DNA of 13,298 nucleotides. It comes from an uncultured Clostridia bacterium. GTDB lineage: Bacteria > Bacillota > Clostridia > Oscillospirales > Oscillospiraceae. Shown one piece after another: positions 1 through 7,233 of this stretch. The stretch is taken from contig CAMEWZ010000029.1 of assembly GCA_945946745.1 (NCBI GenBank), positions 1 through 13,298 of the forward strand, in the 5' to 3' direction. Under the pieces are notes generated by a model that was given only the letters and a program-made list of their open reading frames with translations, was not told where the DNA came from and did no database searches. Position 1 is the first letter of the stretch; every line of letters starts with the position of its first letter. Made by a program: the position numbers and the translations under genes.

Positions 1-1649
1 GTGGTTTCGGGAGTGGTCTCGGGGACGGAGACGCTGGCGGCGCCTGCGTCCTCGAACAGTGCGTACAGGGTCATGGGAGTCAAGGTGGTGCCCTCGGGGA
101 TAATCACCTTGCCGGTGGAGTCGGGCTGGAACACCACGGTCAAGGTCACGCCGTTTTCATCCTCATCCCGGCGCACCCAGCCGGAGAATACCTTTCCTTC
201 GGGTACGGGGGTAATCAGAGGCGTGATGATCTCCTTGGCATCGGTGTAGTACATATCGGTGGTCAGCTGGGTTTCCCCGTTCATAAAGGTCAGCCGAACC
301 TTGCCCACAGGCTGGGAAACGTCCACATTGGTGGCGGCGTAGCACAGCCACTTGCCGGTGTCGCTCTTGCGGAAGAACATGGACTGATTAAAGTCGAAAT
401 CTCGCGGACTGCCGTCGGTTCGGGTCACCCGCAGGGTGATGGCCACCCGGGCGGAGAACAGGGAATCGGAGTAGCGGGCGTAGTTGGTGACGGAATCGTT
501 GAGGAATTCATAGTTGCTATAATCCTGCACCCACAGCTCCCGGTTGGAGACGATGTTGGTGTAGGCATCGGAGGTGTTGTCAAAATACTTGGCCACAGTG
601 CCCCGATCCTTCACCGCCTCGATCATCCACAGGCAGGAGGTCTTGGCGGCCTCCAGGGCGATGGCGGTCTCCTCCATGGAGATGGTATTGCTTTCCAGCC
701 GCTCCGTGAAAGTCCGGGTAGACTCGTCGTAGGTGACCTCCATCTGCTTGCCGTCCTTGTCAAAAATGGTGACGGTGGGAACGGCCATCAAGCCGCTGAT
801 CTGCTGGGTACACATGCTGGCGCCGGTGGTGCCGATGGGCAGATAGTCCTCGGCCTTGGTGGTGGCAATCTGAATGATGGCGTTTTCATCGTCCAGCAGC
901 ACATCGTTGATATAGGTGACGTGACCATCCAGCTTTTCGATATAGTAGGTGCCCTCCCGCTCGAAGAACACATCCACAGCGCCCAGCTGCCAGTCGGGCA
1001 GCTCGCCGCCCAGACTTTCCAGACCGGTTTGATCGCCCACATTGTTTCTATCCACCAGGGTGAAGGTGGCGACCTTCTCTTTGCCCATCCGAACCTCGTA
1101 CTTCATATCGCCGGACAGGCCTGCGGAGGTTTTCAGGAAGGTCAGTTGGCTGGGATCGATCTTCTGCTCCATATAGCTGACGAATTCCGCCTTGCCTTCA
1201 TACGGGGAATCCTGGGAGCCGGAGGCATCGTACAGAGCGCCCCAGTCGGGATTGGAGAAAAGCTGGGTGAATACCTGCTGCGCCTTCACCGTGGGCTGGG
1301 ATAGCTCGAAATCATTCAGCCAGCCCTTCAACCAGGTAAGGCCGATGAAGGTGCCCAGGAAGAACACAAAAATAAACAGGAAATACAGGGTGTAGAAGAT
1401 CACGCCGCCCAGCCGGGGGCCTTTCTTCTTCTGAGGCGCGCTTTGAGGCGCGGGCTGCTTCTTGGGCGCGGCCTGGGGCCGGGGGGCTTTCCCGGGAGTG
1501 GGGTTCTCCAGGGGCGTTTTGACGGTCTCCGGAGCCTTCCGGGGTTCTCTGGACGGCTCCTGGGTGGGGGAGGCGTTGCGCTGGGCTACCAGTTCTTGAA
1601 TATCCGTGTTGGATTTTCTGGTCTTTTGATCAAATTTTCCTTTGTACAT
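1..1649 (-). CDS. Membrane-anchored extracellular protein with NTF2-like and InlB/Listeria-Bacteroides-type repeat regions (partial, C-terminus off window)
   Basis: Reading the minus strand from an ATG at 1649 gives an open frame of 549 codons with no stop before the window edge, so the C-terminus is missing. The start follows an AGGAGGT-type site at 1658-1663 and lies 15 nt after the upstream gene's stop. Residues 1-80 are a cytoplasmic tail rich in Pro, Lys and Gln, and about 81-106 form one membrane helix, so the rest should be outside the cell. Residues about 120-240 resemble small NTF2-like extracellular domains (weak, by pattern). Residues about 450-530 end in a GWV...MTLYALFE pattern typical of Listeria-Bacteroides (InlB B-type) repeats. 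The visible end is rich in Thr, Pro and Glu, like a wall-spanning linker. Function is unknown. Position suggests a partner of the upstream glycosidase and glycosyltransferase. Existence of the gene is near certain; domain names are inference. Confidence 0.85.
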   Translation of the reverse strand, partial: MYKGKFDQKTRKSNTDIQELVAQRNASPTQEPSREPRKAPETVKTPLENPTPGKAPRPQAAPKKQPAPQSAPQKKKGPRLGGVIFYTLYFLFIFVFFLGTFIGLTWLKGWLNDFELSQPTVKAQQVFTQLFSNPDWGALYDASGSQDSPYEGKAEFVSYMEQKIDPSQLTFLKTSAGLSGDMKYEVRMGKEKVATFTLVDRNNVGDQTGLESLGGELPDWQLGAVDVFFEREGTYYIEKLDGHVTYINDVLLDDENAIIQIATTKAEDYLPIGTTGASMCTQQISGLMAVPTVTIFDKDGKQMEVTYDESTRTFTERLESNTISMEETAIALEAAKTSCLWMIEAVKDRGTVAKYFDNTSDAYTNIVSNRELWVQDYSNYEFLNDSVTNYARYSDSLFSARVAITLRVTRTDGSPRDFDFNQSMFFRKSDTGKWLCYAATNVDVSQPVGKVRLTFMNGETQLTTDMYYTDAKEIITPLITPVPEGKVFSGWVRRDEDENGVTLTVVFQPDSTGKVIIPEGTTLTPMTLYALFEDAGAASVSVPETTPET

Positions 1650-1664
1650 CCCGAAGCACCTCCC

Positions 1665-2837
1665 TTACTGCGCTGCCCGAACCAGCCAGTAGTTCGGCAT
1701 ACGTCTCGGCTGGGACTGGAGCAGAGAATAATTGTTGACCATCTGAACCTGACCGGCCTCGCCATAGCGGCCATAGGTATCCCGGTAGAGCATAACGGAG
1801 GAAGAACCGCCGTCCATGTTGCAGGCGTTGACTGCTCCGTATTCCACCATGATATCGATAATGTCGGCGTAGGTGCCGCCGGCGGAACCGGCCTGACGGC
1901 CGTCAATGCAGATGAAGATCACCGCGCCGTCTGCCCGCTGGCCGATGGCGGTACGGGGATTGAAGCCGGATTTGTTGTTGTAGGCCTCCATGTTGATCTC
2001 TTCATTGATGATGAGGGCGGGGCCAAAGCAGCAGCCGTCCCGGATGTTCAGCTCCTCGGCTTCCGCCTGGGTCAGATTCTTCTTGGTGACCACCAGAATG
2101 TCATCCTTGTTGAAGCCGGCAAAGCCGGTGATGCCGTTGGGAGGAGCGCCGGTTTTCCAGACGCAGGCACCCTCGGAGTACACCAGACCCTCGGGGGTGG
2201 AGCCGACCTCAGCGGTGGCAGTGCCGTTGTCGAAGAAGGCGCCGGCGTTGACGGCGGCAATGGCGTTTTCTTCCTCAATGGCCTCCGTCAGCCGCTTGCC
2301 AGGGATATTCCGGGAGAAGCCGCCCTTGTTGGACACGCCCACGTAGACCTGGGCCGGATCCTTCACGAGCATGATATGGGCGTTGAAGGTATCGCCGGAG
2401 TAGGACTCAATGCGGATGCCGTCGGGATAGTTTTCCCACTCGTTGCTGGCGGAGGTGATGGCGGAGTTCTTCTGAATGACCACCTTGGAGGTGTCCGTAA
2501 CCTCGGACTCCATCTCCGCGTTGACGCTGGCGCGGATTTCCGCCACGGCGTCCTCGCCGATGAACAGGGCAGGCACCCACTTGGTGGCGCTGGCCTCGAT
2601 CAAGGACATGGTCAGCTTATCCCGGGCGGCAGGGGAGGGGCCGTTGAACACCAGATTCATCACCAGCACCAGGGCGACCACAGCCAGGATCAAGACGGTA
2701 AACAGCAGAAGGAAGAACCGGCGGATGATCCGGCCGACCAAACCGCTGCCCTTTTTCTTCTTTTTCTTTGCCTGCTTCGGGGGCGGGCTGACGCTTTCCG
2801 GCGCGTCAAATTCGGGGGTAGAATTTTTCTTGCTCAT
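1665..2837 (-). CDS. Membrane-anchored phosphodiester glycosidase (NAGPA domain) family protein
   Basis: This 390-residue protein has a cytoplasmic N-terminus with a run of six lysines (24-29), one membrane helix at about 37-63, and an extracellular domain. From about residue 140 to the end it matches the phosphodiester glycosidase (NAGPA, PF09992) family: AAVNAGAFF at 194-202, NPRTAIGQ at 293-300, CIDGRQ at 310-315, MDGGSSS at 341-347 and PNYWLV at 381-386. The founding member removes N-acetylglucosamine from a phosphodiester on lysosomal enzymes. Bacterial members are linked to exopolysaccharide or wall-glycan metabolism, and their substrates are mostly unknown. The start has an AGAGGT site 7 nt upstream. 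The gene lies 12 nt after the glycosyltransferase and 15 nt before the next gene, so it is mid-operon. Its tail-helix-ectodomain plan resembles that of the next gene. Family call is confident; the substrate is not known. Confidence 0.9.
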   Translation of the reverse strand: MSKKNSTPEFDAPESVSPPPKQAKKKKKKGSGLVGRIIRRFFLLLFTVLILAVVALVLVMNLVFNGPSPAARDKLTMSLIEASATKWVPALFIGEDAVAEIRASVNAEMESEVTDTSKVVIQKNSAITSASNEWENYPDGIRIESYSGDTFNAHIMLVKDPAQVYVGVSNKGGFSRNIPGKRLTEAIEEENAIAAVNAGAFFDNGTATAEVGSTPEGLVYSEGACVWKTGAPPNGITGFAGFNKDDILVVTKKNLTQAEAEELNIRDGCCFGPALIINEEINMEAYNNKSGFNPRTAIGQRADGAVIFICIDGRQAGSAGGTYADIIDIMVEYGAVNACNMDGGSSSVMLYRDTYGRYGEAGQVQMVNNYSLLQSQPRRMPNYWLVRAAQ

Positions 2838-2849
2838 AGTCTCAACCTC

Positions 2850-3959
2850 TTACTTTTGGGATTCGGATTTCTGGGGAGCAAAGACCCAGCGCTGCTGGAT
2901 CATATAGCTGATGAAGTACAGTGCTACCATGACAATGGCGTAAATGACAGTGCGCAGAGCGCTGGCACCATCGCTGATCCGCAGCAGGGCGTAAACGCCT
3001 TGGGTCAGCAGCACCTGGGCAGCCATCTGGGGCAGGGCCAGGCAGTAATAGCGGAGCATGGCCTTTTTGGTGTCCACATTGGTTTGGAACACCACCAGCT
3101 TATTCAGGAAGAAATTCAGCAGCGACGAGATCACCCGGGCGATGATACCGGCAGCAGCCGTCAGTGCAAAGCCGTTGAGCAGCGGGGCGAAGGCCCAGGA
3201 CAGCAGGCCGTAGCCCAGGGTGTCCACAATGGCGCTGGCCAGGGAACTGAGGGTATAGCGGAAGAAGTGGGCCAAAATCAACTTGTAGATCCGCCAGGAA
3301 TCGTGAATGACCCGGAAGTGGGAGCTTTTGTTTTCCTCGATGTAAACGGTGCGGATCTTCACCTCATCAAAGGGAATGCCTTTGGTTTTGAAGGCCAGCA
3401 GCATGTTGGTCTCGTATTCAAACCGGTCACCGGCCACGTCCACGATCTGCTCCACCACGTCCCGGGGAATGGCCCGCAGGCCGGTCTGGGTGTCGGAAAT
3501 GGTCATACCCACAAACAGCTTGAAAATGGCGGAGGTGGTGTGATTGCCGAAGCGGCTGCGGGCGGGGACATGCTCCAAGGTGAAATCCCGGCAGCCAAGG
3601 GTAGTATGTCCCGTTTCCAGCATGTGCTCGCAGCAGGCACGGGTATCGGCGGGGTGGTGCTGGTTGTCGCCGTCTACGGTGACGACGCCGGTTCCCTCCG
3701 GCCGGTTTTCCAGAAAATACCGGAAGGCGTTTTTCAGCGCCGCTCCTTTGCCCTTGTTGACCTCGTGGGTCAGTAGATGAATCTGGGGATGCTGGGCGGC
3801 CAGGTCGGAGAAGTAATGGACGTTTTCCGGCTTGCTGCCATCATTTACCAGGATGATATCCTGGAAACCATATTCCAGCAGTCCGTCCACCACAGCCACC
3901 AGCTTTTCATCCGGATCCAGGGAAGGCAAAACCACGGAAATCGTGGATAAATCTGTCAT
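2850..3959 (-). CDS. Family 2 glycosyltransferase fused to a C-terminal GtrA-like membrane domain
   Basis: The 369-residue protein has two parts. Residues 1 to about 228 are a GT-A fold glycosyltransferase of family 2: ISVVLPSLD near the start, LVNDGS at 37-42, a metal-binding DGD at 96-98, SDTQTGLRAI at 155-164 and RFEYETNM at 179-186. This resembles enzymes that move a sugar from a nucleotide onto polyprenyl phosphate. Residues about 233-361 form a GtrA-like domain (RYTLSSLASAIVDT at 234-247, ISSLLNFFLNKLVVF at 277-291, QQRWVF at 355-360) with about four membrane helices, a family thought to flip or handle lipid-linked sugars. Making and moving a lipid-linked sugar in one polypeptide is inferred. 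It is the first gene of the minus-strand operon, with a GAGAGGCG site 5' of the ATG and a promoter about 50 nt upstream. The fold calls are firm; the sugar is unknown. Confidence 0.92.
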   Translation of the reverse strand: MTDLSTISVVLPSLDPDEKLVAVVDGLLEYGFQDIILVNDGSKPENVHYFSDLAAQHPQIHLLTHEVNKGKGAALKNAFRYFLENRPEGTGVVTVDGDNQHHPADTRACCEHMLETGHTTLGCRDFTLEHVPARSRFGNHTTSAIFKLFVGMTISDTQTGLRAIPRDVVEQIVDVAGDRFEYETNMLLAFKTKGIPFDEVKIRTVYIEENKSSHFRVIHDSWRIYKLILAHFFRYTLSSLASAIVDTLGYGLLSWAFAPLLNGFALTAAAGIIARVISSLLNFFLNKLVVFQTNVDTKKAMLRYYCLALPQMAAQVLLTQGVYALLRISDGASALRTVIYAIVMVALYFISYMIQQRWVFAPQKSESQK

Positions 3960-4011
3960 GACGATCGCCTCTCTTATATTTGCGCAAAATTAGTCATCTT
4001 AAACTTTGTAT

Positions 4012-4039
4012 ACTATATCATATTTCTTTTGGATTGCAA
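4012..4039 (-). promoter_or_regulatory. Sigma-A-type promoter for the minus-strand envelope operon
   Basis: On the minus strand, TTGCAA (4034-4039) is followed after 16 nt by TATAGT (4012-4017). Transcription would start near 4005, giving a leader of about 45 nt before the glycosyltransferase. The surrounding divergent region 3960-4170 is AT-rich compared with the genes. An inverted pair TTTTGTC (4065-4071) and GACAAAA (4095-4101) lies between the two divergent promoters and could be a shared control site, but it is short. Confidence 0.5.
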
Positions 4040-4108
4040 AGCCTTTTCATAAAATCTTAATAGATTTTGTCGAACTTTTTTGTTGACATAAAATGACAAA
4101 AGGCGCGC

Positions 4109-4136
4109 TTGACAGGCTTTGGCGGGATGTGATACT
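4109..4136 (+). promoter_or_regulatory. Sigma-A-type promoter with extended -10 for the GH2 gene
   Basis: A perfect TTGACA at 4109-4114, a 16-nt spacer and GATACT at 4131-4136 preceded by TGT (extended -10, 4128-4130). Transcription would start near 4143, with a leader of about 28 nt before the ATG at 4171. A second TTGACA at 4083-4088 has no matching -10 at the right distance. Confidence 0.7.
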
Positions 4137-4170
4137 CTAATTGCATAGAAAACAACAGGAGGGACGGGCA

Positions 4171-5862
4171 ATGCTGTGTCAATTGGATACGGAACGGGGT
4201 GTGCGTTTGACGGGCACACCCTGGCAGGTGTACCCCAGGCCCCAGATGCGCCGGGATTCCTATCTCAATTTAAACGGGGAGTGGGAATTCTCCGCCAATG
4301 CCCCGGTGCCGGAAGGGGTGAAAACCATCCGGGTACCCTTCTGCCCGGAGTCGCCGCTGTCCGGGGTGGGAGCGCATTTGCGGGAGGGCGCCATGCTGTG
4401 CTATCGCCGCCGATTTGTTTTGCCGGAGGGCTTTCACCGGGGCCGTGTCCTGCTGCACGTTGGGGCGGCGGATCAAGTGGCGGAGGTATTTGTCAACAAG
4501 AAAAAGGTCTGCCGTCATGAAGGCGGATACGAGGCCTTTTCCGCGGATATCACCGAGGCGCTGGGGGAGGAAAACGAGCTGGTGATTTGGTGCACCGATT
4601 CGCTGGACTGCCGGGAATATCCCTACGGCAAACAGACCCAAACCCGGGGCGGCATGTGGTACACCCCGGTTTCCGGCATCTGGCAGACGGTGTGGCTGGA
4701 AAGCGTGCCGGAAACCTACATCGAGAAGCTGACCATCGAAAACCGGGGCGCGTCCGTGACCATTGATACCGGGCTGGATATCCCCGGCACCGTCACCGTG
4801 GCGGGGGTGGGGAGCTTTCCGCTGAACCGGGGAAAAGTGACGATTGCGCCGGAAGATCCCCATTTCTGGAACCCGGAGGATCCCTATCTGTATGAATTTA
4901 CGGTAGAAGCCGGGATGGATCGGGTGGAATCCTATTTTGCCCTGCGGACGCTGGAGATTCGGAACATCGGGGGGTATCCCCGGCTTTGCCTGAACGGAAA
5001 GCCCTACTTCTTCCACGGCCTGCTGGATCAGGGCTATTGGCCCGACGGCCTGTTTACCCCGGCCGCGCCGGAATGCTATGCCGATAACATCCTGGCCATG
5101 AAAAAGCTGGGCTTCAACACCCTGCGCAAGCACATCAAGGTGGAGCCGGAGGAGTTCTATTACCAGTGCGACAAACTGGGCATGATCGTCTGGCAGGACA
5201 TGGTGAACAACGGGGATTACCGGTTTTTCCGGGACACGGCGCTGCCCACCCTGGGATTTCAAAAGCGGGACGACCGGATGCTGCATCGGGAGGAAGCTGT
5301 CCGCCGCCGCTTTCTGGCAGGGGCGGAGGCCGCCGTCCGGCAGCTGGGGAACCATCCCTGCATCTGTTACTGGACGATTTTTAATGAAGGCTGGGGGCAG
5401 TTTGACAGCGACTGGGTCTATGACTGGTTCCGGAAACTGGACGATACCCGGTTCATCGACACCACCTCCGGCTGGTTCCGCCGGGAAAAGTCCGATGTGG
5501 ACAGCCGCCATGTGTATTTTGGAAGAATCCGGCTGCGCGGCGATGGGAAAAAGCCTCTGGTGCTGTCGGAATTCGGCGGAAAGACCTGCCGGGTGGCGGG
5601 ACACGTGTTCAATCCGGACAAGACTTACGGCTACGGCGGCTGTGAGACGCTGGCGGAGCTGAACCGGGCAGTGGAGCGCCTCTATCGGGAGGAGATTCTG
5701 CCCTGCGTTCCCAAAGGGCTGTGCGCCGCTATCTACACCCAGGTCAGCGATGTGGAGGACGAGATCAACGGCCTAATGACCTACGACCGGAGGGTGGAAA
5801 AGCTGCGGCCGGAGGTCATGCTGCCCCTGGCCCGGGCGCTTCAGGAGGCGTTGGAAAAATAA
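4171..5862 (+). CDS. Glycoside hydrolase family 2 protein (beta-galactosidase/beta-glucuronidase-like), cytoplasmic
   Basis: The 563-residue enzyme shows the family 2 order: a sugar-binding jelly roll (about 1-178, with NLNGEWEF at 33-40 and GMWYTPVSGIWQTVWLE at 161-177), an immunoglobulin-like segment (about 180-265), and a TIM barrel to the end. The acid/base glutamate is E406 in FNEGWG and the nucleophile is E467 in LSEFGG, both present. There is no signal peptide, so it should act in the cytoplasm on imported oligosaccharides or glycosides. The ATG at 4171 has AGGAGGG 7 nt upstream; an in-frame TTG at 4141 lies before this site and next to the predicted transcription start, so it is rejected. 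No sugar transporter is adjacent. Family 2 covers beta-galactosidase, glucuronidase, mannosidase and others; the exact sugar cannot be told here. Confidence 0.93.
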   Translation: MLCQLDTERGVRLTGTPWQVYPRPQMRRDSYLNLNGEWEFSANAPVPEGVKTIRVPFCPESPLSGVGAHLREGAMLCYRRRFVLPEGFHRGRVLLHVGAADQVAEVFVNKKKVCRHEGGYEAFSADITEALGEENELVIWCTDSLDCREYPYGKQTQTRGGMWYTPVSGIWQTVWLESVPETYIEKLTIENRGASVTIDTGLDIPGTVTVAGVGSFPLNRGKVTIAPEDPHFWNPEDPYLYEFTVEAGMDRVESYFALRTLEIRNIGGYPRLCLNGKPYFFHGLLDQGYWPDGLFTPAAPECYADNILAMKKLGFNTLRKHIKVEPEEFYYQCDKLGMIVWQDMVNNGDYRFFRDTALPTLGFQKRDDRMLHREEAVRRRFLAGAEAAVRQLGNHPCICYWTIFNEGWGQFDSDWVYDWFRKLDDTRFIDTTSGWFRREKSDVDSRHVYFGRIRLRGDGKKPLVLSEFGGKTCRVAGHVFNPDKTYGYGGCETLAELNRAVERLYREEILPCVPKGLCAAIYTQVSDVEDEINGLMTYDRRVEKLRPEVMLPLARALQEALEK

Positions 5863-5865
5863 CCG

Positions 5866-5894
5866 TTGCAAATTGGCGGCGTTTCCGCTAAAAT
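5866..5894 (+). promoter_or_regulatory. Sigma-A-type promoter for the ArsR-family regulator
   Basis: TTGCAA at 5866-5871, exactly 17 nt, then TAAAAT at 5889-5894, directly after the GH2 stop codon. Transcription would start near 5901, leaving about 23 nt before the ATG. The regulator can therefore be expressed on its own, but no terminator separates it from the GH2 gene, so read-through is also possible. No clear ArsR-type 12-2-12 operator was seen. Confidence 0.65.
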
Positions 5895-5923
5895 AGAAGA
5901 AAAAACCAAGGAGGTGTTCCCGG

Positions 5924-6217
5924 ATGCAAGCGATTCCCGACAAAGAGACGATGGACAATATCGCGGAGCTGTTCAAGGGCTTCGCGGACAGCACCCGGGT
6001 GCATATCCTGTCGCTGCTGGCGGTGGAGGAGCTGTGCGTGACGGACATTGCTGATAAGGTGGCGCTGTCCCAAAGCGCCATTTCCCACCAGCTTCGGATT
6101 TTGAAGCAGATGCAGCTCATCAAATTCCGCCGGGAGGGAAAAAACATCCTCTATTCCCTGGCGGACGACCATGTGAAAACCATATTGCAGATGGGTTTGG
6201 AGCATGTCCTGGAATAA
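5924..6217 (+). CDS. ArsR/SmtB-family metal-sensing transcriptional repressor (predicted zinc type)
   Basis: The 97-residue protein is the usual length for a winged-helix ArsR regulator. The DNA-binding helix-turn-helix is at about 40-62 (DIADKVALSQSAISHQL) and the wing is at about 65-78. Near the C-terminus D81, H83, H94 and E97 keep the spacing (D-x-H-x10-H-x2-E) of the alpha5 zinc ligands of SmtB (D104, H106, H117, E120); CzrA has H in the last place. The N-terminal cysteine cage of CadC-type cadmium/lead sensors is reduced to one Cys (C38 in ELCVT), so a zinc or cobalt response fits best. Such proteins normally leave DNA when metal binds, releasing an export pump. Here no pump follows: the gene is succeeded by a palindromic repeat and a convergent operon. 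The start has AAGGAGGT 8 nt upstream. Family is sure; metal is inferred from ligands. Confidence 0.93.
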   Translation: MQAIPDKETMDNIAELFKGFADSTRVHILSLLAVEELCVTDIADKVALSQSAISHQLRILKQMQLIKFRREGKNILYSLADDHVKTILQMGLEHVLE

Positions 6218-6277
6218 GGAAATGTGCATAGCCGCTTTCCTTGGCAAAATAAGAATATCGTTCATTCGCACCGCACC

Positions 6278-6400
6278 CCTTGCCTCTCCCTCTGGGAGAG
6301 GTGGCAGCCGTCAGGCTGACGGAGAGGGCGACGGGGCACTGCATTGCCCTCTCAGTCACGGCCAAAGACCGTGCCAGCTCTCCCAAAGGGAGAGCCAAGG
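6278..6400. repeat. Nested palindromic intergenic repeat (MITE-like)
   Basis: The outer arms are 29 bp (6278-6306 and 6372-6400) and are inverted copies with three mismatches. Each arm is itself a small hairpin (CTCTCCC-tct-GGGAGAG and CTCTCCC-aaa-GGGAGAG). Inside lie CCGTCAG-g-CTGACGG (6308-6322), CACGG/CCGTG (6357-6361, 6369-6373), and an inverted pair GAGAGGGC (6322-6329) and GCCCTCTC (6346-6353). The design, with its GGGAGAGCTGGCA motif, resembles a dispersed intergenic repeat I recall from gut Clostridia such as Faecalibacterium relatives. It encodes no convincing protein. It could be a non-autonomous mobile element or a structured RNA element. Confidence 0.75.
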
Positions 6401-6404
6401 GCGC

Positions 6405-6435
6405 TTCGTCAGAAAAGCACAATGCATCTGACGAA
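6405..6435. repeat. Short inverted repeat next to the palindromic element
   Basis: TTCGTCAGA (6405-6413) and TCTGACGAA (6427-6435) form a 9-bp stem with a 13-nt loop. It begins 5 nt after the larger repeat ends and may be a separate repeat unit or part of the same insertion. It has no U-tract, so it is unlikely to be a terminator. Confidence 0.5.
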
Positions 6436-6463
6436 AGCCGATCAGCATACAAGAAAAACAAAC

Positions 6464-6499
6464 AACGCTGGCATTGTGCCGTTTCACAATGCCAGCGTT
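6464..6499. terminator. Bidirectional rho-independent terminator between convergent units
   Basis: A perfect 15-bp stem (AACGCTGGCATTGTG with CACAATGCCAGCGTT) encloses a 6-nt loop. On the plus strand it runs into TTTTGTCTTT; on the minus strand it is followed by GTTTGTTTTTC. It lies 11 nt beyond the stop of the ABC ATPase gene on the minus strand and also closes the ArsR side. Confidence 0.9.
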
Positions 6500-6510
6500 T
6501 TGTCTTTGCG

Positions 6511-7233
6511 TTACAAAACCTTGGACAAAAAATCCTGGAGTCTGGGGTTCTGGGGATTGCCGAAAACCTGGGCGGGGGAGCCTTGCTCCACGATTTTGCC
6601 TTGATCCATAAACAGCACCCGGTTGCCCACCTCCCGGGCGAAGCCCATTTCGTGGGTGACCACCACCATGGTCATGCCGTCTGCGGCCAGCTCCTTCATA
6701 ACCGCCAGAACCTCGCCGACCATTTCAGGATCCAGGGCGGAGGTGGGTTCATCAAAGAGCATAACCTTGGGGTTCATGGCCAGAGCCCGAACGATGGCGA
6801 TTCGCTGCTTCTGTCCGCCGGAAAGCTGGTTGGGATAGGCGCCGGCCTTTTCTTCCAGACCCACCCGACGCAGCAGCTGCAAGGCCTTTTCGTCGGCCTC
6901 GGCCTGGGACATCAGCTTGGTTCGTACCGGAGCCAGGGTGATGTTGCGCTGGATGGTCATATTGGGGAACAGGTTAAAGTGCTGGAACACCATGCCCATC
7001 TGGCGGCGAACCTTGTCGATGTCGGTTTTGGGGCTGGTGATCTCCACGCCGTCAAAGGTAATGGTACCGGCGCTGGGGAGCTCCAGCAGGTTTAGGCTGC
7101 GCAGAAACGTGGACTTTCCGGAGCCGGAGGGGCCGATGATAACCACCTTGTCCCCGGGGTAGATGTGTTCGGAAATGTCGTCCAGCACCAGATGGTCGCC
7201 GAAGGACTTGCTCAAATGCTTAACGTCGATCAC
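6511..7233 (-). CDS. Polar amino-acid ABC transporter ATP-binding protein (GlnQ/HisP type)
   Basis: The 240-residue protein is a complete ABC ATPase: Walker A GPSGSGKST (34-42), Q-loop Q84 in FQHFNLFP, signature LSGGQ (137-141), Walker B VMLFDE (157-162, catalytic E162), and the H-loop histidine H194 in VTHEMGFAREV. The SALDPE and THEMGFA wording is typical of ATPases serving polar amino-acid importers. It works on the inner face of the membrane with the permease encoded just upstream. The start is a GTG at 7233 (AAAGGAGG about 10 nt upstream) placed inside the end of the permease gene, a 14-nt overlap that suggests coupled translation. It is the last gene of the operon and a strong terminator follows. 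Exact amino acid specificity is not visible. Confidence 0.95.
   Translation of the reverse strand: MIDVKHLSKSFGDHLVLDDISEHIYPGDKVVIIGPSGSGKSTFLRSLNLLELPSAGTITFDGVEITSPKTDIDKVRRQMGMVFQHFNLFPNMTIQRNITLAPVRTKLMSQAEADEKALQLLRRVGLEEKAGAYPNQLSGGQKQRIAIVRALAMNPKVMLFDEPTSALDPEMVGEVLAVMKELAADGMTMVVVTHEMGFAREVGNRVLFMDQGKIVEQGSPAQVFGNPQNPRLQDFLSKVL

Noticed and set aside
1443..3776. Long plus-strand open frame of 777 codons
   Set aside because: It lies antisense across three well-supported minus-strand genes with clear family motifs. Its translation is Gly/His/Val-rich with no domain look, typical of the frame opposite high-GC genes.
4270..5604. Minus-strand open frame of 444 codons opposite the GH2 gene
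   Set aside because: The plus strand has both family 2 catalytic glutamates, a promoter and a ribosome site. The antisense product shows no motif.
6218..6463. CRISPR array or phage attachment site in the repeat-rich gap
   Set aside because: The repeats are inverted, nested and not regularly spaced with unique spacers. No cas, integrase or tRNA gene is nearby.
6280..7095. Plus-strand open frame running through the palindromic repeat and the ABC ATPase
   Set aside because: It starts inside the repeat and reads through a strong terminator, then antisense to an intact ATPase.
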